Of a stretch of DNA of 64,000 nt, positions 42,647 through 50,962 are shown piece by piece. The stretch covers positions 1-64,000 of the forward strand of contig JBLIRR010000021.1 of the NCBI GenBank assembly GCA_049472395.1, read 5' to 3'. The notes below the pieces were generated by a model that was given only the letters and a program-made list of their open reading frames with translations, had not been told where the DNA came from and ran no database searches. The stretch is from JBLIRR01 sp049472395. Its GTDB lineage: Bacteria; SZUA-182; DTGQ01; JBLIRR01. A program made the position numbers and the translations under genes. Positions within the stretch are counted from its first letter, which is position 1, and every line of letters begins with the position of its first letter.

Positions 42647-44344
42647 TTATGGTGTCCGAGGCGGCGGTGGAGGGCCTGTAGCTCCCGGTTGTCCTTGAGG
42701 AGGCTGAAAATTAGGTGTTTTTGGTGCAGCCTCAACTATTTTATTTAATGCCTCATTATCGATCGTGATCTTTGCTTTTGATTTTAACTCAGCAATAGTG
42801 CTTTGCAGTTTTTGCAGTTTTACATATTTCTCAACACCCGTTTTTACATCTTCAAACTCAGATGCTCCTTCTGCTTTATGATCGAGGAGCTTGATAATAT
42901 AGTATCCATTATTTGTTTTAATTATAGTGCTTAGTTTCCCAACCTCGAGATTTTCAAGTGCTTTATTAAATTCAGGCCCTTGATTCTGGAGTTGAGAAAG
43001 TGGTATAAATCCCGCTTCTCCTCTGGTATATCGCACTGAGGGATCTTTAGAGTATTTTACTGCGGTCGCGGAAAAATCAGCCCCTGCCTTCAATCTTTGG
43101 AGAACTTCTTTTGCTTCCTGCTCATCATGGAGAAATATGGATTGCAATTGTACCCTTTCAGGTGCATTGAGAAACAAACTTTTGTTTTCATTATAGAAGT
43201 CACGCATTTCTTTCTCAGTGACCGGCAAATCCCCCATTAATTTTATCATTGCATAGTCCTGCCCAATGATTGTTGCTTCGTTAATCTTCATGAGATTAAG
43301 ATAGGTCTTGTCCTTATCGTATCCTAAACGCTTTGCTTCTTCATAAAATAGATAAAGATTAATCACTTCATCCATTCTCTTATTTAAGAATGAGGGTTGT
43401 TTAAGAAAGGGGCTATCTAATTGATTATATGCTGATTGTCCCATAAGAAGATCTTCTAATTTTATCGGATGATCACCTACTTTGGCAAGCTCAAGAGACA
43501 AATGCTCTTTACCAATTTTATCTGCCTTTTCCAGGGCTTTAATATTCTTTTCTATACGTTTGATAGTTACCTTTCCTTGCAGCTCTTTGATAAGGTTTTC
43601 CTGCGCTTCCGTCACTCTTTTATTTTGCAGTTTGAAACGAAGATATCGCTTTTTATTCTCAAGATCCTGAGGGGTCAATTGTTCATGGCTCACTGCCTTA
43701 TAGATCGCATATCCTCTTCGAGTCTTAATAGGTGAGCTCCACTGGCCATCATTTAATTGAAACAGACTTTTTTCATCTTCAGATGAAATTTCTCCTTCGA
43801 AATAACCCGTATCCATTGTAACAAAACCGATCCGCCCTCCCCTCATTTTATTTTCGGCTATTGATTTTTGCTTGGCAAGTTCAGCAAAATCCTTTCCCTT
43901 TTTCAACAATTCAATAATCTGATCAGCTTCGCCTTTTGTTTTCACCACAATATTTTGAAAGTCAACCTTTTTCCTTCCATAGGGTGGAATGAGGCTCTCC
44001 AGTTCCTTCTCAGTCAATTCGGCTTTACTCTCTAATTTTTTTCTTTGGAAAAACTGAATGAGCTGCTGTTTCTTCAATAATTCAATACGTTCTGTTAATA
44101 CCTCATCCTTTTTATAATTTTCTTTTTGAGCCTTTTCAGCAAGCAATATGAATTGAATGATCTGGTCCAGTAACAGACGGGGATCACTGTGGCCCTTAGT
44201 AAGTATTTGGAAATTCTCAAGTTCTATCTCCGTTCCATTTACTGTCGCGATAGGTTTTGCCTCTATCGGTGTACAGATTGCCATAACCATGAACATGAAT
44301 GTTACTACATAGATGCTGAAATTGACGAATGTATTTTTTTTCAT
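42647..44344 (-). CDS. Exported peptidyl-prolyl isomerase with two parvulin domains
   Basis: A 565-residue periplasmic foldase related to SurA/PrsA. Signal peptide (1-28); SurA-N-like helices (~30-120); first parvulin domain (~128-225: FQNIVVKTKGEADQIIELLK, GGRIGFVTMDTG, KTRRGYAIYKAV). A helical linker follows, then a second parvulin domain (~385-480: LQSIFLHDEQEAKEVLQRLK, KYSKDPS, GEAGFIPLSQL, GYYIIKLLDHK), and a proline-rich tail. It would help outer-membrane and exported proteins fold. It diverges from coaE; converges with yceH, leaving 9 bp. Confidence 0.9.
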   Translation of the reverse strand: MKKNTFVNFSIYVVTFMFMVMAICTPIEAKPIATVNGTEIELENFQILTKGHSDPRLLLDQIIQFILLAEKAQKENYKKDEVLTERIELLKKQQLIQFFQRKKLESKAELTEKELESLIPPYGRKKVDFQNIVVKTKGEADQIIELLKKGKDFAELAKQKSIAENKMRGGRIGFVTMDTGYFEGEISSEDEKSLFQLNDGQWSSPIKTRRGYAIYKAVSHEQLTPQDLENKKRYLRFKLQNKRVTEAQENLIKELQGKVTIKRIEKNIKALEKADKIGKEHLSLELAKVGDHPIKLEDLLMGQSAYNQLDSPFLKQPSFLNKRMDEVINLYLFYEEAKRLGYDKDKTYLNLMKINEATIIGQDYAMIKLMGDLPVTEKEMRDFYNENKSLFLNAPERVQLQSIFLHDEQEAKEVLQRLKAGADFSATAVKYSKDPSVRYTRGEAGFIPLSQLQNQGPEFNKALENLEVGKLSTIIKTNNGYYIIKLLDHKAEGASEFEDVKTGVEKYVKLQKLQSTIAELKSKAKITIDNEALNKIVEAAPKTPNFQPPQGQPGATGPPPPPRTP

Positions 44345-44429
44345 CTCGATCCTCCATTTTTATTATATACGTATTCGTTGCAATTGGATTATAATCATAT
44401 TAAATTAGTAATGGTATGTCAAGCGCCAG

Positions 44430-44444
44430 AGCACTTCTAATTTT
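44430..44444 (-). repeat. Dispersed 15-mer, near match
   Basis: agcacttctaatttt differs at one position from the reverse complement of AAAATTAGAATTGCT, found at 6214, 33247 and 52688. It lies in the divergent spacer upstream of coaE. Confidence 0.5.
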
Positions 44445-44487
44445 GGAAATATTTTCACAATAATATGGGTGTCTTGAGAGGAAGAGG

Positions 44488-45129
44488 ATGGTAACGATGT
44501 TAAAAATAGGTCTTACAGGGGGCATCGGATGCGGGAAAACAACTGTCGCTGGAATGTTTGCAAAACGGGGAGCGAAGGTTATAAACGCAGATGAGCTTGT
44601 TCATGAATTATTAATATTCCGGGAAGATGTAAAAGAAAAAATCATCACACTCTATGGAGAGGATATTCTATCACACAGCGATGGGAATATTGACAGAGGA
44701 AAACTTGCGCAGAAATGTTTTGTGACAAAGGAGCAGCTTGAGCCACTCACCACACTCCTCTACCCCGAGGTGAGGACACAGGTGTGGAGCGCAATGGAGT
44801 CTTTTTCACAGGAGGGTATAACACTTTGTGTTGTGGATGCCCCGGTTCTTTTGGAGGCAGGATTTGAGCCCCTTTTTGATAGAATCATGCTCGTTATCGC
44901 TCCCCCTGATATTCAATTTAAACGTCTTGTACAAAAGGGTTTCACCATCGGACAGATTAAAGCCAGGATGCATTTTCAGTGGCCGACATGGATTAAAGCA
45001 CGGTATGCGGATTTTATTATCAATAATGGCGGAAGAAGAGAAGACACACAAAAGCGGTTTAATAAGATATTTTTCGAGAATTTCTATGTCAGAGCGCACC
45101 AGGGTGAGCTTTCTCATCTGAAACGATGA
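44488..45129 (+). CDS. coaE: Dephospho-CoA kinase
   Basis: A 213-residue CoaE, which phosphorylates dephospho-CoA in the last step of coenzyme A synthesis. P-loop GLTGGIGCGKTT (about 8-19), then AGMFAKRGAKVINADEL, the lid-type region LEPLTTLLYPEV and VDAPVLLEAGFEPLFDRIMLV. The usual Arg in the RDxxT-like stretch near FTIGQIKARM is partly changed. Start at 44488 (GAGGAAGAGG upstream); an ATG three codons later is possible. Normal length. Confidence 0.93.
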   Translation: MVTMLKIGLTGGIGCGKTTVAGMFAKRGAKVINADELVHELLIFREDVKEKIITLYGEDILSHSDGNIDRGKLAQKCFVTKEQLEPLTTLLYPEVRTQVWSAMESFSQEGITLCVVDAPVLLEAGFEPLFDRIMLVIAPPDIQFKRLVQKGFTIGQIKARMHFQWPTWIKARYADFIINNGGRREDTQKRFNKIFFENFYVRAHQGELSHLKR

Positions 45130-45173
45130 AGAATTAATGCAAAAAAACCGATAAAGATAATAAATATTATTTT

Positions 45174-45197
45174 GCTATAGCGTGTGTATACTATAGC
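45174..45197. promoter_or_regulatory. Operator-like palindrome upstream of the flagellin gene
   Basis: GCTATAG (45174-45180) and CTATAGC (45191-45197) form a perfect 7-bp inverted repeat spaced by ten bases, about 43 bases before the flagellin start. A CCGATAA at 45149-45155, slightly upstream, resembles a sigma-28 -10 element (GCCGATAA), but no matching TAAA -35 is evident. Confidence 0.4.
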
Positions 45198-45239
45198 TGC
45201 AAGACAGGAGTGCTGTTTATTTTCTCAGGAGGGAGAATT

Positions 45240-46085
45240 ATGTTAGTGTCCAAAGTAGCAATTGATGAAGCCCGCTATTATTTGAGCCATACAGCCAAAA
45301 CCATGGATTCTCTCACTGAAAAAATAATAACCGGCAAAAGAATCACTTCCGCCGCAGATAGTGCCTATGAATGGCTGCAGATAAGGAAAGGGTATCGTAA
45401 ATACAGTACCCTTCAATCTATTAATATCAGCCTCAACGAGCTTGCAAATGATATACGGATTGCTGATTCGGCAATGGAGGCCATTAATGATATTATTGAA
45501 CAGATGGAAGGTGATCTTACGACAATCGTAGAATCACATCCTCCTTATGAGGCTGAGAGCAAGGAGAGGGAGGCTCTTGTGGAGATTTTCAACACTTTAC
45601 GCGAGCAAATTAATCAATTAACCGAACCCTCCGGGAATCTCGGGGCACGGATGATTATGGCTGATCCTCAGTCTGTTCCGGAGGCTGGAGATTTAACCGT
45701 AGTCATTGGTGATAATGGGGCATTTAAAAAAATAGGAAGCTTAGAAGTCCATACAGGCCCCACCGGCCTTGATATTCCTGAGCTTACCTCGCCAGCCACT
45801 GATGAGGTGATCAGAGATGCACTGGACAATCTCCAACTTGCTCGAGAAAAGCTTAATAAAAGGCGGACGGTGCTTTCTTTGGAGGCTTTAAGTATAGAAC
45901 GCTCCATTGAGTATAACGAAGAGACTGCTCATATTTACCGTATGCAGGCAGAAGCACTTGAGATTGCTAATGATACAGAAGTGAGTATAGAACTTAAAAG
46001 CATGGAACTGCGTCACAGTCTCACAATTGAAGTAATCGGAAGTTTATTTGATAATCATAATCAATTATTAGCATTGTTGCAATAA
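45240..46085 (+). CDS. Divergent flagellin-like protein
   Basis: A 281-residue protein with both conserved flagellin ends. N-terminal D0/D1 pattern: ARYYLSHTAKTMDSLTEKII, then TGKRITSAADSAYEWL (the usual SGxRINxAxDDxA motif). C-terminal D1/D0 helices end in SLFDNHNQLLALLQ, like the NQxxxxxLxLLQ of flagellins. The middle is short, so the filament would have little surface domain; it might instead be a FlgL-like junction protein. Start at 45240, because CAGGAGGGAGAA precedes this ATG; the open frame extends ten codons further. Two bases separate it from flbT. Confidence 0.8.
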   Translation: MLVSKVAIDEARYYLSHTAKTMDSLTEKIITGKRITSAADSAYEWLQIRKGYRKYSTLQSINISLNELANDIRIADSAMEAINDIIEQMEGDLTTIVESHPPYEAESKEREALVEIFNTLREQINQLTEPSGNLGARMIMADPQSVPEAGDLTVVIGDNGAFKKIGSLEVHTGPTGLDIPELTSPATDEVIRDALDNLQLAREKLNKRRTVLSLEALSIERSIEYNEETAHIYRMQAEALEIANDTEVSIELKSMELRHSLTIEVIGSLFDNHNQLLALLQ

Positions 46086-46087
46086 AC

Positions 46088-46510
46088 ATGGCTTTAAAAA
46101 TTACTTTAAAACCACATGAACGTATGGTCATTGGTGGTGCAGTTGTTACTAATGCCAATTCGAATACAAGTGCGAATTTGATTATTGAGAATAATGTTCC
46201 TGTTTTACGTGAAAAAGATATTTTGAGCGTGAAAGATGCGAATACACCGTGCACCAGAATTTATTTTGTGATTCAGCTCATGTATGTTGATGAGGAGAAT
46301 CTTGTCACTCATCATAATACATATTGGAAGTTAGTACACGATCTGATTAGAGCGGCACCAAGTGTGCTCGGCTTAGTTGATCAGATAAGCGAACAAATAT
46401 TAAATGGGCGATATTATCAAGCACTGAAGATTGCTCAAAAATTAATCAAATATGAACGGAGGTTACTTAGTCGTGAATATGAATTTGTCGGACGTATACA
46501 AAACCATTAA
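46088..46510 (+). CDS. flbT: Flagellin expression regulator FlbT
   Basis: A 140-residue FlbT homologue, which in alphaproteobacteria binds the 5' leader of flagellin mRNA and controls its translation or decay. Typical features: LTLKPHERMVIGGAV-like opening, NVPVLREKDIL, YFVIQLMYVDEEN and the C-terminal ILNGRYYQALKIAQKLIKYE. It starts 2 bp after the flagellin gene and its 3' end overlaps flaF, so all three are translationally linked. Confidence 0.9.
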   Translation: MALKITLKPHERMVIGGAVVTNANSNTSANLIIENNVPVLREKDILSVKDANTPCTRIYFVIQLMYVDEENLVTHHNTYWKLVHDLIRAAPSVLGLVDQISEQILNGRYYQALKIAQKLIKYERRLLSREYEFVGRIQNH

Positions 46511-46850
46511 TAAAGAAACAATGTCAGGACGCGAATTAGAAGCTGAGGTGTTAACCCAGGCAGCTCAAAAGCTCAAGGATTGCCAGGAAAATTGGGATGC
46601 TGCAGACCGTGATGAAAAATTAGATGCAGCCTTAAAATTTAACCAATTGCTGTGGAGTATATTTCAGGGGGAACTCGTTGAAGAAGATAATCCTCTTTCA
46701 AGTGAATTGAAAAGGGATTTGCTCAGTTTGAGTGCCTTTGTCGACAAGAGAATTTTTGAGGTTATGGCGTATCCGTCTCCTGAGAAGCTCACTATCCTTA
46801 TTAATATTAACCACAATATTGCAGATGGTCTGCGCGCTGTTCCCTCTTAA
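46473..46850 (+). CDS. flaF: Flagellin secretion/assembly regulator FlaF
   Basis: A 125-residue FlaF-type protein. FlaF and FlbT act in opposite senses on flagellin synthesis in alphaproteobacteria. Features: YKTINKETMSGRELEAEVLTQAA, NQLLWSIFQGEL and KRDLLSLSAFVDKRIFEVM. The start is set at the GTG 46473, ten bases after GGAGG; the next ATG (46479) is six bases further. The gene overlaps the end of flbT by 38 bases. The terminator at 46865 closes the operon. Confidence 0.85.
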   Translation: MNMNLSDVYKTINKETMSGRELEAEVLTQAAQKLKDCQENWDAADRDEKLDAALKFNQLLWSIFQGELVEEDNPLSSELKRDLLSLSAFVDKRIFEVMAYPSPEKLTILININHNIADGLRAVPS

Positions 46851-46864
46851 ATTAAGAATGCATG

Positions 46865-46900
46865 GGTACCAAGCAAAAGTATGCTTGGTACCACTCTTTT
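46865..46900 (+). terminator. Intrinsic terminator of the flagellin-flbT-flaF operon
   Basis: Perfect 11-bp stem GGTACCAAGCA (46865-46875) / TGCTTGGTACC (46882-46892), six-base loop, then ACTCTTTT. Confidence 0.85.
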
Positions 46901-46928
46901 AGCCTATAATTTTAGCCTATGATAAGGT

Positions 46929-48529
46929 ATGGAAAAGATTTTAATCATTCAGCTTTGTCGTTTGGGAGATGTCGTGCAAACTCTCCCTTTGGTTATGAGG
47001 CTCAAAGAGGTGAAGAAAGGGAGTCATATCTCCTTTGTCTGCAGAAAGGAATATAGTGGTATCGTTCCTTGTAGCTATGGAGTTGATCGGCTTATATATC
47101 CTTCCCATGAATTTTTAGGTCAGATTGAGAAACAGCCAAAAGATGCTCTCAGGATAATTCCCGAGCTTGAGGAGGAATATGATTATGTTATAAATCTGAC
47201 TGCCAATCCCATAGCTGGCCGAATATGCTAGGCAGTCAAAGCTCAGCGAAAGTCCGGCAGAATTATCACAGATAATGGAGAGAGTATAATCTTAGGGGAT
47301 TTTGCCAAATACTATTTCTCATTCTCTGATAATAGGCTCCAGAATCTTTTTAATATTGTGGATATGTATATTGGCATGGGAGACGTTTCCCATCATCCGG
47401 TGCATGGCTATATTAGAATAGGGGAGAGGGAATATGAGGGGGCAGAAAGACTTATGCGGCAGAATGGATATAAAAAACATGGAAAACTTATCGCTTTGCA
47501 GCTTGGGGCGAATAAGCTTCATCGCGCCTGGCCTATTGAGAAGTATGCTCTGCTTGCCGACCAATTAGCGCATGAGTATAATGCAGAAATAGTTCTTTTA
47601 GGCATCGAAGAAGAAAGGAAGCTCGCCTCCACCTTTCAAAAGCTTAGCAATACAGCAGTCATTGATCTTACAGGAAAAACAGGACTCTCTGATTTGGCGG
47701 CTGTGTTAAACATAGTCGTCTTCTGATAAGCAATGATACCGGTACTGTGCATATTGCGGCTGCCGTCGGCACACAAGTCCTCGGATTATTTTTCTCTTCA
47801 GCTTATTTCACGGAGACAGCCCCCTATGGAACGCATAATATTGTCATCCAGACAGAGCTTTCATGCCCACCCTGTCATGAAAAAGACCTATGTGAAAAAA
47901 TACAATGCAAAGACTATATAACCGTTCCCGCAGTCAAATATGTGGTCGATGCCCTCCTCGAGAGGAGAAATGATCTTGAAGATTTTAATTTTCCGCATCT
48001 CTCTCTTTATCAATCCAGGTTCTTATCAAATGGAATGTTGATCTATGTCCCTGTGTGCACATCAGGGATTTCCGGGCACTATCTCACAGGTTTCTTCAAT
48101 AGGATCATGTGGGAAAGTGCACTTGGTATAGAGCATGATAAAGCCTTTCTCAATGAATTTATCCCGAAGATGAGAATTCTCAAAACTCTTAACAAGCCCA
48201 TGGAAAAACAAAAGAACGACCTGTGCTTTTTGCACAGCTTATATTTGAAAGGCACACACTCAGCAGAACAAATTGTGTCTGCCTGCGCCTCTTCTTCACC
48301 AAATCAGGAGATTATACTTTCGTTTTTTAATGAGTTACAGGCCATTGAATGTGATATTTCAAAACCGGATTTTTATCCTGGGATAATAAAGGATTTTCAT
48401 TCGCTGGAAATGCTCGACTTACGGTATGATCATTGTTCCGCACTGGCTGGGCAACTTGCCCGAAAATACCGGAAGCTTAAGGATATTACAGATATTTTTC
48501 TTAAAAACCTTGCATGCCTTTTTACATAA
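46929..48529 (+). pseudogene. Family 9 glycosyltransferase, broken
   Basis: Three open stretches together make one heptosyltransferase-like (GT9) protein. The first (46929-47231) has the opening ILIIQLCRLGDVVQTLPLV. An amber TAG at 47229-47231 interrupts it, and the same frame continues to the TGA at 47724-47726. Near 47708-47712 one base is missing in a run of A (tta aac instead of tta aaa c), after which the expected ISNDTGTVHIAAAVGTQVLG appears in the next frame and runs to 48529. The C-terminal part has extra cysteines (CPPCHEKDLC, the usual GT9 feature CxPC) and a ~170-residue extension. Next to flagellin genes, it may once have glycosylated flagellin. Confidence 0.85.
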
Positions 48530-48656
48530 ATTCTATTACCGTGTCATAACTATCACAGGTATAAATAACTATTTTATTTTTAAATTATTTTTTCTTCACT
48601 GGCCTGCTCTCCAAAACTTCATTGTCATAATTCCTATCACGCCTGCATATGAGTTG

Positions 48657-48690
48657 AGAGCATAATGTGTGGCATATATTATGCTCTTTG
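48657..48690 (+). terminator. Terminator-like stem-loop
   Basis: Perfect 10-bp stem AGAGCATAAT (48657-48666) / ATTATGCTCT (48678-48687), 11-base loop, short T-rich end. About 130 bp after the glycosyltransferase remnant. Confidence 0.5.
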
Positions 48691-48904
48691 CATTAACATA
48701 AAATTGTGTATGCCTTTAGAGAAAGAGCGGATATTGAGAAGAAAAGGGTTAAAGGGGATGTGGTTAGATAGGATATATGATCCACAAAGTAACAATCTTT
48801 GTTGTTACTATTCATTAAAAAATTCAAAATTTATTTAACTACACGTAATCTATTCTTGTCTCATCCCCGGTATCCAAGAAATGAAACCCGTAACCTTATA
48901 TAGT

Positions 48905-48930
48905 AAGGAGGATAATATATGATTATATAG
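48905..48930 (+). promoter_or_regulatory. Strong ribosome-binding site with a three-codon frame
   Basis: AAGGAGGATA followed by ATG ATT ATA TAG (48919-48930), about 100 bases before the seventh family gene, which has its own site. It recalls the orphan sites before array copies C and F. A leader mini-ORF or mRNA-stabilising site is possible. Confidence 0.4.
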
Positions 48931-49022
48931 GCTGCATAAAGAGTGGTTAAAGAGAAAAAAGGAGAGAAAACACTATATGGCATAAAGAACCTTATCAAAA
49001 GAGTAGGAAGGAAAAATTGTCC

Positions 49023-49811
49023 ATGGCTATGAAAAAAGAATTTATAAAAGTAGTATTAGTAATATTTATATTATCTATCGGTATATTATTATCTTCTCCC
49101 CTTATCCATGCTCAAGAATGGATCGGCATTCCACCATATGATGCATTATGGGCATTATGGTTACCGGGGGTTTCCACTATTCAGGCTACCGGATTACCAC
49201 TGCCTATTCCAACAGGCACGGTTCCACTCCTGCCTTTGCCAACGCTCCCTGCCCCGATTCTCCCAACTGATGTCGCGCCCCTTTTTATTGCAGAGCAAGC
49301 TGGCAGTTGGAGTGGTACATGGTTTAGCCTGCAAAAGTTTCTTGCCGGCCCAATGACGCTTAATCTTATTGAAGATCCCTCAACAGGCACTTTATCCGGA
49401 ACAGTTTCTCTTATCAACAACAAACTGCTTCTTTACCCTGCTGAAGTATCCGGCGCTATTGTACCTGGTGCAACGTTCTTTGAATTGCGCGGAACGTTTT
49501 ATAATTTTACCGGAGGCATTACTTATTCCATAGAATTATGGTGTACATTAATAGGCGATAACGCAATGACCGGCAATTATTATATATATGGATTAGGTGT
49601 TGCAGCACAAAATGATTATGGTCAATTTAATCTGAATCTTGGTGCACCAGTAATTACACCCACGGTAACCTTGCCTATTGTGCCGATAACAACGCCTGTA
49701 GTACCAGTACTTACAGCTCCCGCGACTGCAACTGTTCCTGTCCTGCCACCAACAACGGCTGGGATAGCAGTATTGCCAACGGCAGCAGTTTCAGCCCTCG
49801 GTTGGTTTTAA
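49023..49811 (+). CDS. Exported protein, seventh and divergent member of the MPPYN-type family
   Basis: A 262-residue exported protein. Start at 49023 (or the ATG two codons on), after AGGAAGGAA. Signal peptide ends near PLIHAQ; the mature N-terminus EWIGIPPYDALWALWLPG aligns with the array signature (MPPYNVLWPLWSP). After that it differs: a Pro-rich linker (LPLPIPTG to ILPTDV), then a ~110-residue beta-rich domain (SWSGTWFSLQKFLAGPMTL, GTLSGTVSLINN, FELRGTFYNFTGGITYSI, NAMTGNYYIYGLG) resembling small barrel domains of exported proteins. Last is a Pro/Thr/Val/Ala-rich tail. The shared motif may be a targeting or assembly module. Function unknown. Confidence 0.8.
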   Translation: MAMKKEFIKVVLVIFILSIGILLSSPLIHAQEWIGIPPYDALWALWLPGVSTIQATGLPLPIPTGTVPLLPLPTLPAPILPTDVAPLFIAEQAGSWSGTWFSLQKFLAGPMTLNLIEDPSTGTLSGTVSLINNKLLLYPAEVSGAIVPGATFFELRGTFYNFTGGITYSIELWCTLIGDNAMTGNYYIYGLGVAAQNDYGQFNLNLGAPVITPTVTLPIVPITTPVVPVLTAPATATVPVLPPTTAGIAVLPTAAVSALGWF

Positions 49812-49843
49812 GGTATTATAAAGCACTGCAGTTAATTATAAGG

Positions 49844-49901
49844 CTCTGAAGTGTTGGTGGTTTTTTACCGAAACTACCAACACTTCGACAGAGATTTTTT
49901 T
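49844..49901. terminator. Bidirectional terminator between convergent genes
   Basis: Stem GAAGTGTTGGT (49848-49858) / ACCAACACTTC (49876-49886), extendable by CTCTG / CAGAG, then a T run on the plus strand. The loop contains six T residues. It lies between the seventh family gene and the end of the HDAC-like gene. Confidence 0.8.
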
Positions 49902-50962
49902 TATAATTCTTTCCAATATCTCGAAAACAAGGGGAGGGCATTTTCTATAAGATCCCGTGTGCCATCTTTTATACTTTCCATGGGTATTTTTTGCTCATCA
50001 AGGTCGTTATATGCCCCACTTAAGGTTTTTATAACTGCACTTACACATTGCGCAATACCGTGTAAATGATATCCTCCCTCAAGGCTCAAGATGATCTTTT
50101 GAGAACTACATAACGTAGCGATCTTCATGAGTGAATAGGTCATAAAAGCAAAGCCCTTTTCAGAGAGCTTCATGTGAGCGAGGGGATCATGCAGATAGGC
50201 GTCAAAACCGGCAGAAACAATAATAAGCTCAGGAGAAAATTCAAGCGCAATAGGCATAAGTATATGATGAAATAATGCTTTATATTCTGCATCTCCTTGA
50301 CCTGGAGGCAGAGGGCAGTTTACAGTAAAACCCTCACCCTTGCCACTCCCGATTTCATTGAGACTCCCTGTTCCGGGGTAATGGGGATATTGATGCACAG
50401 AAAAATAGAGAACAGATGGATCATCATAGAAAGCATGTTGTGTCCCATTCCCATGATGGACATCCCAATCACAGATTAAAACTCGTGTGATCCCAAATTT
50501 CTGCTGTGCATAACGGGCTGCAATGGCGACGTTATTAAAAAGACAAAAGCCCTTGGCAAAGCTTCGTTCTGCATGGTGGCCAGGGGGCCGAACGAGAGCA
50601 AATACAGGAAAGGTATTTCCCGAAGAAATGGTATCTACTCCTTCAAGCACTCCTCCTGTAGCATAGAGAGCAGCGAGATATGAATGTTGAGTAATGGGAG
50701 TGTCTGGATCCAAATACACCGGAAATCTATTGATGCTTTCGATATCTTCAATATAGGGCATATGATGAATAAGTCCCACTTCTTCGTTGGTAGCGGCGCG
50801 GGGTTTTAAATAGGAGAGGGGAATGAGATGTTCAAGAGTAGGGAGGGTTTCATATATGGCGTTCAGACGTTCTGGACATTCGGGATGGGGCACATTGACC
50901 AGATGGTCTAAATACCGTGTATCTTTGACTATGTACACTGTATTTTTCATCTGATCTCTCAT
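49901..50962 (-). CDS. Histone-deacetylase-like (AcuC/AphA) amidohydrolase
   Basis: A 353-residue zinc deacetylase-like protein. Motifs: RPPGHHAE, the active site CDWDVHHGNGTQHAFYDDP with the His pair, SVHQYPHYPGTG, ISAGFDAYLHDPLAHM-type metal ligands (VSAGFDAY), and LEGGYHLHGIA with the catalytic Tyr. Bacterial relatives deacetylate acetylpolyamines, acetyl-CoA synthetase or other substrates; which applies here is not clear. Soluble. Start at 50962 or four codons later. Confidence 0.92.
   Translation of the reverse strand: MRDQMKNTVYIVKDTRYLDHLVNVPHPECPERLNAIYETLPTLEHLIPLSYLKPRAATNEEVGLIHHMPYIEDIESINRFPVYLDPDTPITQHSYLAALYATGGVLEGVDTISSGNTFPVFALVRPPGHHAERSFAKGFCLFNNVAIAARYAQQKFGITRVLICDWDVHHGNGTQHAFYDDPSVLYFSVHQYPHYPGTGSLNEIGSGKGEGFTVNCPLPPGQGDAEYKALFHHILMPIALEFSPELIIVSAGFDAYLHDPLAHMKLSEKGFAFMTYSLMKIATLCSSQKIILSLEGGYHLHGIAQCVSAVIKTLSGAYNDLDEQKIPMESIKDGTRDLIENALPLFSRYWKEL

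Larger units (their letters stand above)
48530..49022. other. 493-bp spacer upstream of the seventh family member
   Basis: No gene of convincing size. It holds a stem-loop at 48657-48687 (AGAGCATAAT / ATTATGCTCT), a second at 48788-48809 (AGTAACAA / TTGTTACT), and a strong Shine-Dalgarno with a three-codon frame at 48905-48930. The first stem-loop could end transcription from the glycosyltransferase. Confidence 0.6.
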
